A stretch of DNA of 7,617 nt from an uncultured Sulfurimonas sp. (GCA_937914675.1 CALDOC010000279.1:1-7617), one strand, 5' to 3'; positions 1 to 6,450 are shown, counted from the first letter of the stretch. Numbers and translations are program-made. Notes: a model not told the origin generated them from the sequence alone.

Positions 1-71
1 ATCCTCTAGTGTAATAGTGAAATTATAGCTAAAGTGTATTTACATTTTTTCTTTAAATCTTAATTTCTAAT

Positions 72-99
72 TTGTTACAAAAGTTAGTTATAATATAAT
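72..99 (+). promoter_or_regulatory. Predicted sigma70-type promoter of the nadE operon
   Basis: A TTGTTA box (72-77) lies 16 bp before a TATAAT box (94-99). A second, overlapping TATAAT sits at 89-94. Transcription would begin near 106, about 25 nt before the nadE start codon. It is the only good promoter visible ahead of the three-gene run, because the gaps inside that run are too short for others. The rest of 1-71 is AT-rich and shows no gene that I can support. Confidence 0.6.
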
Positions 100-114
100 T
101 AGTTAATAAATTTT

Positions 115-129
115 AAAGGTTGTCAAGGA
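115..129 (+). promoter_or_regulatory. Ribosome binding region that decides the nadE start
   Basis: Two SD-like stretches precede nadE: AAAGG at 115-119, 12 nt from ATG 132, and AAGGA at 125-129, only 2 nt from it. Neither spacing is ideal. Both favour ATG 132 over TTG 120, since AAAGG abuts the TTG with no spacer. Confidence 0.4.
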
Positions 130-131
130 TA

Positions 132-938
132 ATGAGTAAATATTCACAAATTACAGAGTATTTGCAACGCTTTTTGGAAGATGAAGTTAAAAAAACTGGC
201 ATCAAAAAAGTTGTTGTGGGGCTAAGTGGTGGACTTGATTCGGCAGTTGTCGCGGTATTGGCGCAAAAAAGTTTTAAAGACGATCTTTTATGCGTAAAGA
301 TGCCATCTCAATACTCTTCTCAGAATTCGCTCAACGACGCGGACGAACTCTGTTTGGACTTTGGCATAAACGCGATTACGGTTTCGATAGAACCTATGCT
401 TAGGGCTTACGAAGAGATGAATCCAGATTTGGATAATCTTAGAAAGGGCAACTTTTCGTCTCGCATGAGGATGGCGACTCTTTTTGACGTATCGGCGAGA
501 GAAAACGCTTTGGTTTTAGGAACTAGCAACAAAAGTGAATTGATGCTCGGATACGGAACGCTTTATGGCGATTTGGCAAGCGCCGTTAACCCGATAGGCG
601 ATTTGTACAAAAGTGAAGTTTTTGAACTCGCGGAGTATCTTGGCGTTACAAAAAGCATAATAAAAAAACCGCCATCCGCTGATTTATGGGATGGACAGAG
701 CGATGAAGACGATTTAGGTTATACGTACAAACAGTTAGATGAAGCCATGAAACTATATGTTGAAGATAGGCTTTGCATAGAAGAAATAATAAAAAGAGGC
801 ATAGATTCTACGATGCTGGACATGATAGTTAAAAAAATTTTTCGTAATCATTTTAAAAGAAAAATGCCTATCATCGCCAAGTTGACGTCAAGAACCATAA
901 ATCATGATTTTAATTATCCTAGAGATATAACATTATAA
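132..938 (+). CDS. nadE: NH3-dependent NAD+ synthetase
   Basis: NadE performs the last step of NAD+ synthesis: deamido-NAD+ is adenylylated with ATP and then amidated with ammonia, in the cytoplasm. The 268-residue protein is only the synthetase domain. No glutaminase domain is present, so it should use free ammonia. Visible motifs are the ATP-pyrophosphatase P-loop SGGLDS (32-37), the GNFSSRMRM block (106-114), the GTSNKSELMLGYGTLYGDLA stretch (130-149), NPIGDLYKSEV (153-163) and KPPSADLWDGQSDEDDLG (179-196), all typical of the family. I start at ATG 132 because homologs begin at about this point. An in-frame TTG at 120 would add four residues but has an SD-like AAAGG directly against it. 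It heads a run with the aminotransferase (13 bp gap) and lpxK. Linkage of nadE to lpxK is familiar in Campylobacterota. Confidence 0.95.
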   Translation: MSKYSQITEYLQRFLEDEVKKTGIKKVVVGLSGGLDSAVVAVLAQKSFKDDLLCVKMPSQYSSQNSLNDADELCLDFGINAITVSIEPMLRAYEEMNPDLDNLRKGNFSSRMRMATLFDVSARENALVLGTSNKSELMLGYGTLYGDLASAVNPIGDLYKSEVFELAEYLGVTKSIIKKPPSADLWDGQSDEDDLGYTYKQLDEAMKLYVEDRLCIEEIIKRGIDSTMLDMIVKKIFRNHFKRKMPIIAKLTSRTINHDFNYPRDITL

Positions 939-951
939 TAAAGGAACTCAC

Positions 952-2085
952 ATGAAAAAAGAGTTAACGATACCATTTAGTAAATATGAAAGCACAAGAG
1001 AAACTCACTCAAACGTAAGCGATGTTTTAGACGCGGAAGATATTCGTCAAGTACAGCAACTTCAAGATGAATTTGCTTCGTATATTGGAGTGAAATTTGC
1101 GCTTGCGACTTCTCATGGAACGTCGGCTCTTCATTTGGCGATGTTGGCGCTTGACCTTAAGCGCGGCGACAAAGTTGTTTGTTCTGTAAACGCGCACCCA
1201 AACGTGCCTGAAGTGGTTCGTCATTTTGACGCTGAACCTGTATTTGTGGATATCGACCCGGATAGTTACAATATCAACCTTGATAAATTAGAAATTTATC
1301 TCTCCTCTAATGAGTCAAAAAAATTAAAGGCGGTCATTCTAACGCATATCGCCGGCGCTTGCGTTGATTTGGATAGAGTTTACAAGATGGCGAAAATATA
1401 CGACGTTAAAATCGTGGAAGACGCTAGCGACGCTTTAGGCGCTACTTACAATGGCAAAAAAATCGGTTCTACCGGCGCGAACATTACCTGTTTTAACTTC
1501 TCGCCACATTTAAAGAAAAACGTTTGCAATGGTGGAATGTTGGTGACAAACGACGACGAGATAATGGAGCGAGCCTCACTACTGGCAAACCATGCGATAA
1601 GTCGTGACGAAGACGCTTTAGAATACATTTACAACGTAACGGACATAGGTAACGATTACTCGTTAAGCGAGTTAAACGCGGCTTACATACGGGCTCAAGT
1701 CTCAGAGCAAGACAAAAACATAGCAAGACAACAAGAGATAGCGAAAATGTATAGCGACGCTTTGGTTGGAGTGGATCACATTCAAATTCCAAGCATGGAA
1801 CTTGAAGAACACCCTTTTTCCTTGTACATTATAAAAGTGGATAAAAATCGCGACTCTTTTGCCGTAGCTTTAAGAGAAAAGGGTATCGGAACGGGTCTTC
1901 ATTATATTCCTTTGCATCTTCTCACGTATTATAAATCTAAATACTCTCTTCGCGTTAATGATTTTCCAGTGGCTCTTCGAGCGTATCAGCAAGTTTTGTC
2001 TCTTCCTATTTACGCAAGCATGAGCGACAAAGACGTCAAAACGGTTATTGACCAAATCAAGAAAATAGCTAAAACAAGAGTATAA
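952..2085 (+). CDS. DegT/DnrJ/EryC1/StrS family PLP aminotransferase
   Basis: This family (fold-type I PLP enzymes) usually transfers an amino group to a keto-sugar nucleotide. The 377 residues match the family length, and its landmarks follow in order: HGTSALHLAMLAL (55-67), the AEPVFVDIDPDSYNI block (94-108), EDASDALGATYNGKKIGS (156-173) with the expected PLP-binding Asp157, FNFSPHLKKNVCNGGM (181-196) where the PLP lysine belongs, GNDYSLSELNAAYIRAQV (233-250) and the GLHYIPLHL C-terminal signature (315-323). AAGGA (941-945) sits 6 nt before the ATG. Oddity: the usual G-E-G-G is C-N-G-G, and the two lysines (188, 189) are shifted relative to the canonical position. It lies between nadE and lpxK with gaps of 13 and 7 bp. 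A role in an amino sugar of lipid A or other glycan (GnnB-like) is a guess from context. The substrate is unknown. Confidence 0.85.
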   Translation: MKKELTIPFSKYESTRETHSNVSDVLDAEDIRQVQQLQDEFASYIGVKFALATSHGTSALHLAMLALDLKRGDKVVCSVNAHPNVPEVVRHFDAEPVFVDIDPDSYNINLDKLEIYLSSNESKKLKAVILTHIAGACVDLDRVYKMAKIYDVKIVEDASDALGATYNGKKIGSTGANITCFNFSPHLKKNVCNGGMLVTNDDEIMERASLLANHAISRDEDALEYIYNVTDIGNDYSLSELNAAYIRAQVSEQDKNIARQQEIAKMYSDALVGVDHIQIPSMELEEHPFSLYIIKVDKNRDSFAVALREKGIGTGLHYIPLHLLTYYKSKYSLRVNDFPVALRAYQQVLSLPIYASMSDKDVKTVIDQIKKIAKTRV

Positions 2086-2092
2086 ATAAACC

Positions 2093-2995
2093 TTGAAAAA
2101 ATCTTTTGTATTTTGGGTTGAGGAGTACTTCTACAACCCAAATCTTTTCCAACAAATTCTCTCCATTGTTTTTTTGCCTTTGAGTCTGATTTATTGCGTC
2201 CTCATGTGGCTTCGTTTTAAGAGCAAAAACACGCAAGACTTTGGCGTAAAAATTGTGAGCGTTGGCAATTTAAGCGTGGGAGGAAGTGGCAAAACGCCGC
2301 TTGTAAGCGCTTTGGCTTTAAGATATGAAGACGCCGCCATCGTGCTTCGTGGATATGGAAGAGACTCAAAAGGCCTTTACGTAGTTAAAGACAAAGAGTC
2401 GATTTTACAGGACGTAAACGTTAGCGGCGATGAAGCGATGATATATTCGCGCAAGTTGCCTGGCACCATCGTCATAGTGAGCGAAGATAGAAAAAAGGGG
2501 ATAAGCAAAGCTAAAGAGATGGGCGCGAAGATAGTGTTTTTAGACGACGCTTACTCCAAACATGACATAAAAAAATTGGATTTGCTCATAGACGTAAAAA
2601 GTAAAAACAACTCTTGTTTCCCATCTGGTCCTTTTAGGGAGAGATTGTGGAGTGGAAAAAACGCCATGGTTTTAGAAGAGGGCATGGACTTTAAAAGAGT
2701 GGTCGAAGTAAAAGACGCGACACCAAAGATGTCGCTTGTAACCGCGATAGCCAGACCGCAAAGGCTCGACGCCTATTTGCCTCGCGTTATTAGCAAAAAC
2801 TACTTTGAGGATCATCACTCGTTTATCAAAAGCGAGCTGGAAGACGTTTTGAAAAAAGACGCTTCGGATTCGCTTTTGGTTACTTACAAGGATTTTGTAA
2901 AAGTTGAATCTTTTGGACTTCCTCTCTCTTTGCTTGATTTGCATGTTGAAGTGAAAGAGGAAGTTTTTGAACTTATAGGGAACTATGGCTCTTAA
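2093..2995 (+). CDS. lpxK: Tetraacyldisaccharide 4'-kinase (lipid A synthesis), TTG start
   Basis: LpxK transfers the ATP gamma-phosphate to the 4' position of tetraacyldisaccharide-1-phosphate, giving lipid IVA at the inner face of the cytoplasmic membrane. Evidence: an N-terminal hydrophobic helix (about 19-41) that would anchor it, the Walker A VGNLSVGGSGKTPL (57-70), RGYGR (86-90), GDEA (112-115), a DD motif (151-152), PSGPFRE (177-183) and DHHSF (240-244). The DDGFQH-like motif of other bacteria reads DDAYSKH here. At 300 residues it is slightly short for the family. The start must be TTG 2093: no ATG or GTG occurs in frame before the membrane helix is nearly complete, and the helix and the preceding EEYFYNP are conserved in epsilon homologs. 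SD complementarity is poor, so translation may be coupled to the aminotransferase 7 bp upstream. The stop overlaps the end of proC. Confidence 0.93.
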   Translation: MKKSFVFWVEEYFYNPNLFQQILSIVFLPLSLIYCVLMWLRFKSKNTQDFGVKIVSVGNLSVGGSGKTPLVSALALRYEDAAIVLRGYGRDSKGLYVVKDKESILQDVNVSGDEAMIYSRKLPGTIVIVSEDRKKGISKAKEMGAKIVFLDDAYSKHDIKKLDLLIDVKSKNNSCFPSGPFRERLWSGKNAMVLEEGMDFKRVVEVKDATPKMSLVTAIARPQRLDAYLPRVISKNYFEDHHSFIKSELEDVLKKDASDSLLVTYKDFVKVESFGLPLSLLDLHVEVKEEVFELIGNYGS

Positions 2996-3750
2996 AGTTC
3001 CGTAGCTTTTTTGTAAGCTTTCTCAACCGCGTTCATGCAAGCGCTTCTCACGTTTCCATCTTCCAACGCTCCATAACCGGCCGCCGTCGTTCCTCCAGGA
3101 CTCATAACCGCGTCTTTTAAAAGAGCGGGATGAATAGTCTGGATGAGTTCTCCAAAACCGCCAAACAATCCTCTCATAATGGCCATGGCGTCATCGCGTT
3201 TGAGACCTTGCTTGACAGCTCCATCGGTGAGAGCTTCAGCCATGAGAGCCAAGTATGCGGGACCACTTCCAGCGAGAGCCGTCGCTATGTCTATCTCTTT
3301 TTCGCTACTGAGCCATCTTGTCGAACCTATGGCTCCTAAAAGTTTTTGGGCTTCTTCTTTGAATTCGACGTCGCCAGTCAAAGTTGTCATAGACTTCCGC
3401 ACGCTAGCGGCAAGATTTGGCATGGTTCGTACAATCGCATGAGCGTTTATGTTTGAGCGGAGTTTTTCCACTGAAGTTCCAGCCAAAACCGAGTAGACGA
3501 CTTTCGCTTTTCCTTTGAGTTGTTTGCCAACTTCCTTGACGTTTGCCGGTTTGACGCAGAAAAGTATCGTCTTGTCTTCGATGTAAAAACCATCAATTAA
3601 ATATTTGTTAATCGTGACGCCAAGCTTCTTTTCAAATTCGTCAAGCCTTGTTAAGTCCCGTCCCACGACGTCTATCTTGTAGTCATGTTTCAAGCCTTGC
3701 GCGATGCTCAACGCCATGTTTCCATTTCCAATAAAAGTGATTGTTTTCAT
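2992..3750 (-). CDS. proC: Pyrroline-5-carboxylate reductase
   Basis: ProC reduces 1-pyrroline-5-carboxylate to proline with NAD(P)H, the final step of proline synthesis, in the cytoplasm. The 252 residues show an N-terminal Rossmann motif GNGNMA (8-13), CVKPAN (65-70), RTMPN (108-112), and the C-terminal dimerisation/catalytic signatures GSGPAY (161-166) and SPGGTT (217-222). The length is slightly below the 265-280 residues usual for the family. The start at 3750 is chosen because AAGGAA lies 4 nt before it and the protein then begins directly with the first Rossmann strand (MKTITFIG). A longer reading from TTG 3774 would carry eight extra basic residues and lacks a good SD. It is transcribed away from proA through a shared promoter region and converges on lpxK with a 4-bp overlap. 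Confidence 0.95.
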   Translation of the reverse strand: MKTITFIGNGNMALSIAQGLKHDYKIDVVGRDLTRLDEFEKKLGVTINKYLIDGFYIEDKTILFCVKPANVKEVGKQLKGKAKVVYSVLAGTSVEKLRSNINAHAIVRTMPNLAASVRKSMTTLTGDVEFKEEAQKLLGAIGSTRWLSSEKEIDIATALAGSGPAYLALMAEALTDGAVKQGLKRDDAMAIMRGLFGGFGELIQTIHPALLKDAVMSPGGTTAAGYGALEDGNVRSACMNAVEKAYKKATEL

Positions 3751-3754
3751 AATT

Positions 3755-3760
3755 TTCCTT
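3755..3760 (-). promoter_or_regulatory. Shine-Dalgarno site fixing the proC start
   Basis: AAGGAA on the - strand, 4 nt before ATG 3750. It argues for the 252-residue protein rather than the longer TTG-initiated reading. Confidence 0.7.
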
Positions 3761-3795
3761 CGTTTATAACTCAACGTGATTAGAGCTTATTTTTG

Positions 3796-3805
3796 CCCCA
3801 TTATA
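3796..3805 (-). promoter_or_regulatory. Predicted proC promoter -10 element
   Basis: The - strand reads TATAAT (3800-3805) followed directly by GGGG (3796-3799), placing transcription start near 3793 and giving a leader of roughly 43 nt. No convincing -35 box lies at 16-18 bp, as is common in Campylobacterota. The same TATAATGGGG decamer occurs ahead of the cytochrome b gene at 7122-7131. Confidence 0.5.
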
Positions 3806-3813
3806 ACGTCATT
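3803..3813 (+). repeat. 11-bp direct repeat, copy 1 (ATAACGTCATT)
   Basis: An exact copy of 3900-3910 in the same orientation, with start points 97 bp apart in the proC-proA intergenic region. This copy overlaps the proC -10 box on the opposite strand, so a protein bound here could affect proC expression. A regulator site is only a possibility. Confidence 0.45.
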
Positions 3814-3844
3814 TTCATGCAAGAATTTCGTTTTTAGCATTTTT

Positions 3845-3868
3845 CAAGTTAGCTTTGGTCTCAACTTG
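3845..3868. promoter_or_regulatory. Inverted repeat CAAGTT-N12-AACTTG, possible operator
   Basis: Perfect 6-bp arms at 3845-3850 and 3863-3868, separated by 12 nt, near the middle of the divergent proC-proA region. The position suits an operator acting on both genes. The arms are short, and chance occurrence in AT-rich DNA cannot be excluded. Confidence 0.25.
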
Positions 3869-3895
3869 GCATAATTTAAGTTTATTTAATTGCGC

Positions 3896-3901
3896 TATGA
3901 T
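3896..3901 (+). promoter_or_regulatory. Possible proA -10 box (TATGAT)
   Basis: TATGAT lies 30 nt before the proA start codon, implying a leader of about 24 nt that would include the AAAGG ribosome site (3918-3922, 9 nt before the ATG). No clear -35 box is seen at 16-18 bp. CATAAT at 3870-3875 is an alternative. The direct-repeat copy 3900-3910 overlaps the end of this box. Confidence 0.35.
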
Positions 3902-3910
3902 AACGTCATT
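3900..3910 (+). repeat. 11-bp direct repeat, copy 2 (ATAACGTCATT)
   Basis: Exact second copy of 3803-3813, placed 21 bp before the proA start codon and overlapping the putative proA -10/start region. It also sits inside the small inverted repeat ATGA-N5-TCAT (3897-3909). The two copies therefore flank the divergent region, one at each gene's promoter. Confidence 0.45.
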
Positions 3911-3931
3911 ATATATTAAAGGCATAAAAAA

Positions 3932-5164
3932 ATGGAAAAATTTTTAGAAGAAGCGAAAGCGGCAAGTCGAGTTTTGAACACTTTGAGTGGACGTGAAAAA
4001 AATAGAATTTTAAAAGAGATGGCAGCGGCTTTGCGAAGCGAGACGAAAGAGTTGCTAAAAGAGAATAAAAAAGACATGAACGATGGAGAGAAAAACAATC
4101 TCTCTTCCGCGCTTATGGATAGACTTCTTTTGGATGAGTCTCGCGTAGAAGCCATGGCGGTGGCGATGGAAGAGATAGCCGCTCTAAAAGAGCCTGTCGG
4201 TCGCGTTTTGGATGGCTGGGTTACTGAAGACGGATTGAAAATAGAGAAAGTTAGCGTTCCTATCGGCGTTATCGGCATCATTTACGAGTCTCGTCCAAAC
4301 GTAACTTCCGATACTGCGGCGTTGTGTTTTAAAAGCTCAAATGTTTGCGTACTTAAAGGCGGGAAAGAAGCGGAACACTCCAACAAAGCGATAGCCGAAG
4401 TCTTAAAAAACGTTTTGATTGACAATGATTTGCCATCGTCTCTCATCTCGCTTATTCCAGATTCTTCAAGAGAGGGCGTCGCAAAATTAATCAAGATGGA
4501 CAAATACGTTGATTTAATCATACCTCGCGGCGGAGCGGGGCTTATAAAGTACGTAAGCGACAACGCGACGGTTAGCGTGGTAAAACATGATAAAGGACAG
4601 TGCCACACTTACATAGACAAAGAAGCGAAGTTGGACAACGCCATAGCGATAGCGCTTAACGCCAAGGTGCAGCGTCCCGGAGTCTGTAACGCCATGGAGA
4701 CTCTTCTTGTCGATTTAAGCATAGCCAAGCATTCCTTGCCTCTCTTAAAAACAGCTTTTGACGCGGCGGGCACGCAACTAAAAGGTTGTTTAAACACTCA
4801 AACGATTATAGAAGTCGCGCGCGCGACGGATGAAGATTTTGACACTGAGTACTTGGCAAACATCCTAAATATAAAAGTCGTTGACGGCGTCGATGGGGCT
4901 ATAGAACACATAGTGAGATTTAGTTCCGGACATTCAGAAGCGATAATCACAGAAAACATCACAACCGCGGAGAAATTTTTAAACGCCATCGACTCGGCGG
5001 CGGTTTACGTGAACGCCTCAACTCGTTTTACTGATGGCGGGGCGTTTGGTTTTGGAGCGGAAGTTGGCATAAGCACAAATAAACTCCATGCAAGAGGTCC
5101 TATGGGCATAGAAGGACTTACCACGTACAAGTACAAAGTTTATGGAAGTGGGCAGATTCGATAA
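3932..5164 (+). CDS. proA: Glutamate-5-semialdehyde dehydrogenase (gamma-glutamyl phosphate reductase)
   Basis: ProA reduces gamma-glutamyl phosphate to glutamate-5-semialdehyde with NADPH. The product cyclises to the substrate of ProC, encoded divergently next door. The 410 residues match the family length. The aldehyde-dehydrogenase fold shows IYESRPNVTSDTAALCFKS (117-135), LKGGKEAEHSN (141-151), IPRGG (197-201), HDKGQCHTYIDK (219-230), KVQRPGVCNAMETLLVD (245-261) with catalytic Cys252, and the C-terminal NASTRFTDGGAFGFGAEVGI (361-380) and HARGPMGIEGLTTYK (386-400). AAAGG (3918-3922) is 9 nt before the ATG. The usual partner proB (glutamate 5-kinase) does not precede it, so it must be encoded elsewhere. 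Transcription ends at the hairpin just downstream. Confidence 0.97.
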   Translation: MEKFLEEAKAASRVLNTLSGREKNRILKEMAAALRSETKELLKENKKDMNDGEKNNLSSALMDRLLLDESRVEAMAVAMEEIAALKEPVGRVLDGWVTEDGLKIEKVSVPIGVIGIIYESRPNVTSDTAALCFKSSNVCVLKGGKEAEHSNKAIAEVLKNVLIDNDLPSSLISLIPDSSREGVAKLIKMDKYVDLIIPRGGAGLIKYVSDNATVSVVKHDKGQCHTYIDKEAKLDNAIAIALNAKVQRPGVCNAMETLLVDLSIAKHSLPLLKTAFDAAGTQLKGCLNTQTIIEVARATDEDFDTEYLANILNIKVVDGVDGAIEHIVRFSSGHSEAIITENITTAEKFLNAIDSAAVYVNASTRFTDGGAFGFGAEVGISTNKLHARGPMGIEGLTTYKYKVYGSGQIR

Positions 5165-5176
5165 GCGGCGTCTTCT

Positions 5177-5210
5177 AGTTCCAAAGCTTTGCGCTTTGGA
5201 ACTTTTTGTT
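5177..5210 (+). terminator. Rho-independent terminator after proA
   Basis: A perfect 11-bp stem, AGTTCCAAAGC (5177-5187) paired with GCTTTGGAACT (5193-5203), has a 5-nt loop TTTGC and is followed by TTTTG then TTTTA. It begins 12 nt after the proA stop. On the - strand the hairpin is followed by AGAAGACG rather than a T run, so it is a weaker terminator for the convergent lipoprotein gene ending at 5227, although the stem may still help. Confidence 0.88.
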
Positions 5211-5226
5211 TTAGTCGTTAAAAACT

Positions 5227-6450
5227 TTAATGACCCATCCCTGAACCTTTTTGAGCGTTTTGTGGATACTCTGGATGACAATAATCCACTCCATCCATAA
5301 CGCCAAGAGAACAACAACCCTCAGTGACTCCTATAGTTTTTAGCCCAGAATCAAACGACCAGTAATGACTATAACTTCCATTTCTTAAAAAGTCAAAAGC
5401 GGCCGTTACGTCATTCGCGTTTGAATATTGCGAGAGCAGAATATCTCTATCTAAATCATTAATGTCGGTCACTTCCACCATACAACCAACTTCAAGAGCG
5501 TCTTGTTTAGAAGTTTCTCCTTTTGCAATAAGCGCGTTATAGAGGTTTTGAATCCCTGAAATGTCATATGTCCCAGCTTGCATCTCCAGTACGTCCGTAT
5601 TTTTATACCCTAACTCCGGTAGATCTATATTTGTAAACCGCGCGTACTCGGAGATGTATTTTTGCACAAGAACTTGAACGGTTTTGATGTGGGCAATCTC
5701 TGATTTAGTGGCTATGTTGGTAAACTGCTTGACGTCGGGGTAAGTACTATATAGTTTATTATATATGTCATACGCGAGTCTTTCTTCGTTACCCATATAT
5801 GAGAGAGCGTTTGTCAAGTCCTGAGATAAAGTTGATTGAACGCTTAAGAGAGCGTCTTGCAACTCTGTTGGCAAGGTAGTTGAAATCTGATTGATGGCGT
5901 CGGTAAGTTCCACTGTTGAAGTTAAATGCTCTAGTGAAATATTTTCATCCACAAGAGTTACGTTGACGTCTTGCGCGTAAGTATCCAAATTTGAGGCAAC
6001 AAAATCCTCATCGTAAGAGACTAGAGCGTCTTTTGCGTTTTGAAGAATTTTTATGCCATTTCTTGGTTCTCTGTCTTCATCGCATGACTGTAAAAATCTC
6101 GCCATCGCAACTACTTCGGCATTATTCGTATCTGTTCTATCTACTCCAACTAAATCTTGTGGAAATATTTGCTTATCCGCGGTCATCTCTACAATGCGAC
6201 CTAGTTTAAGACCAGCCAAAGAGAAGGTGATAGGCAGACTTTTACAAGAAAAATTTCCATTGAGAGTGGTGACGCCAGTCTCTCCGTCGCCACAAACATA
6301 GTCGGCGTTTTCAACATAGTTGTCTACAAGTTGACCATCAAAAGTCGTAGCGGCTAGAGTTACGTCGGAACTAGAACTTCCACAGCCCGTGAGTAAGATG
6401 GAAGCAAGAGTTGAAATTGAAATTATTTTTTTTAGGTTAAGAGTTTTCAT
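5227..6450 (-). CDS. Lipoprotein with ferritin-like DUF2202 domain
   Basis: Function is unknown. The 407-residue protein starts with a lipoprotein signal peptide: basic N-terminus, hydrophobic core and lipobox LLTGC with Cys23, then a Ser-rich linker. Residues about 36-137 form a predicted beta-rich module with Cys53, Cys69 and Cys123 and the recurring pattern SLAGLKLG (77-84) ... LQSCDEDREPRNGI (120-133), a style known to me from uncharacterised marine bacterial lipoproteins. Residues about 205-370 fit DUF2202, a ferritin-like family: YMGNEERLAYDIY (218-230), FTNIATKSEIAHIKTVQ (243-259), LEVGCMVEVTDINDLDRD (319-336) and GSYSHYWSF (358-366). Candidate metal ligands are Glu222/223, Glu251, His254, Glu326 and His362. 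The tail adds Cys379, Cys380, Cys391 and His392. AAGGAT is 6 nt before the ATG. It follows the cytochrome b gene by 71 bp on the same strand and may share its transcript. Confidence 0.85.
   Translation of the reverse strand: MKTLNLKKIISISTLASILLTGCGSSSSDVTLAATTFDGQLVDNYVENADYVCGDGETGVTTLNGNFSCKSLPITFSLAGLKLGRIVEMTADKQIFPQDLVGVDRTDTNNAEVVAMARFLQSCDEDREPRNGIKILQNAKDALVSYDEDFVASNLDTYAQDVNVTLVDENISLEHLTSTVELTDAINQISTTLPTELQDALLSVQSTLSQDLTNALSYMGNEERLAYDIYNKLYSTYPDVKQFTNIATKSEIAHIKTVQVLVQKYISEYARFTNIDLPELGYKNTDVLEMQAGTYDISGIQNLYNALIAKGETSKQDALEVGCMVEVTDINDLDRDILLSQYSNANDVTAAFDFLRNGSYSHYWSFDSGLKTIGVTEGCCSLGVMDGVDYCHPEYPQNAQKGSGMGH

Noticed and set aside
31..54. Terminator-like hairpin for an upstream gene (AAAGTGTA-TT-TACATTTT, then T-rich)
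   Set aside because: The stem is A/T-dominated with a G-T pair and only a 2-nt loop as drawn, so it would be very weak. No upstream coding region can be recognised in 1-30.
120..131. N-terminal extension of nadE from TTG 120
   Set aside because: It adds four residues absent from NadE homologs, and its SD-like AAAGG has no spacer to the TTG. ATG 132 is preferred.
1493..1792. Minus-strand frame of 99 codons inside the aminotransferase gene
   Set aside because: Antisense to a clear gene, with Arg/Leu/Cys-rich shadow composition and no ribosome binding site.
3143..3442. 99-codon plus-strand reading frame inside proC
   Set aside because: It lies wholly antisense to a well-supported gene, has no SD or domain resemblance, and reflects the codon composition of proC.
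3751..3774. N-terminal extension of proC from TTG 3774
   Set aside because: The extra residues are basic and precede the first Rossmann strand, and the good AAGGAA lies inside this stretch, pointing to ATG 3750.
3867..3895. Sigma54-type promoter suggested by TTGGCATAATTTAAG before proA
   Set aside because: The GC doublet expected at -12 is missing at the right spacing from the TTGGCA, and a proline gene needs no such promoter.
3916..4797. Several minus-strand reading frames of 60-121 codons inside proA
   Set aside because: Proteins are Ser/Phe-rich shadows of the Lys/Glu-rich coding strand, with no start signals or family resemblance.
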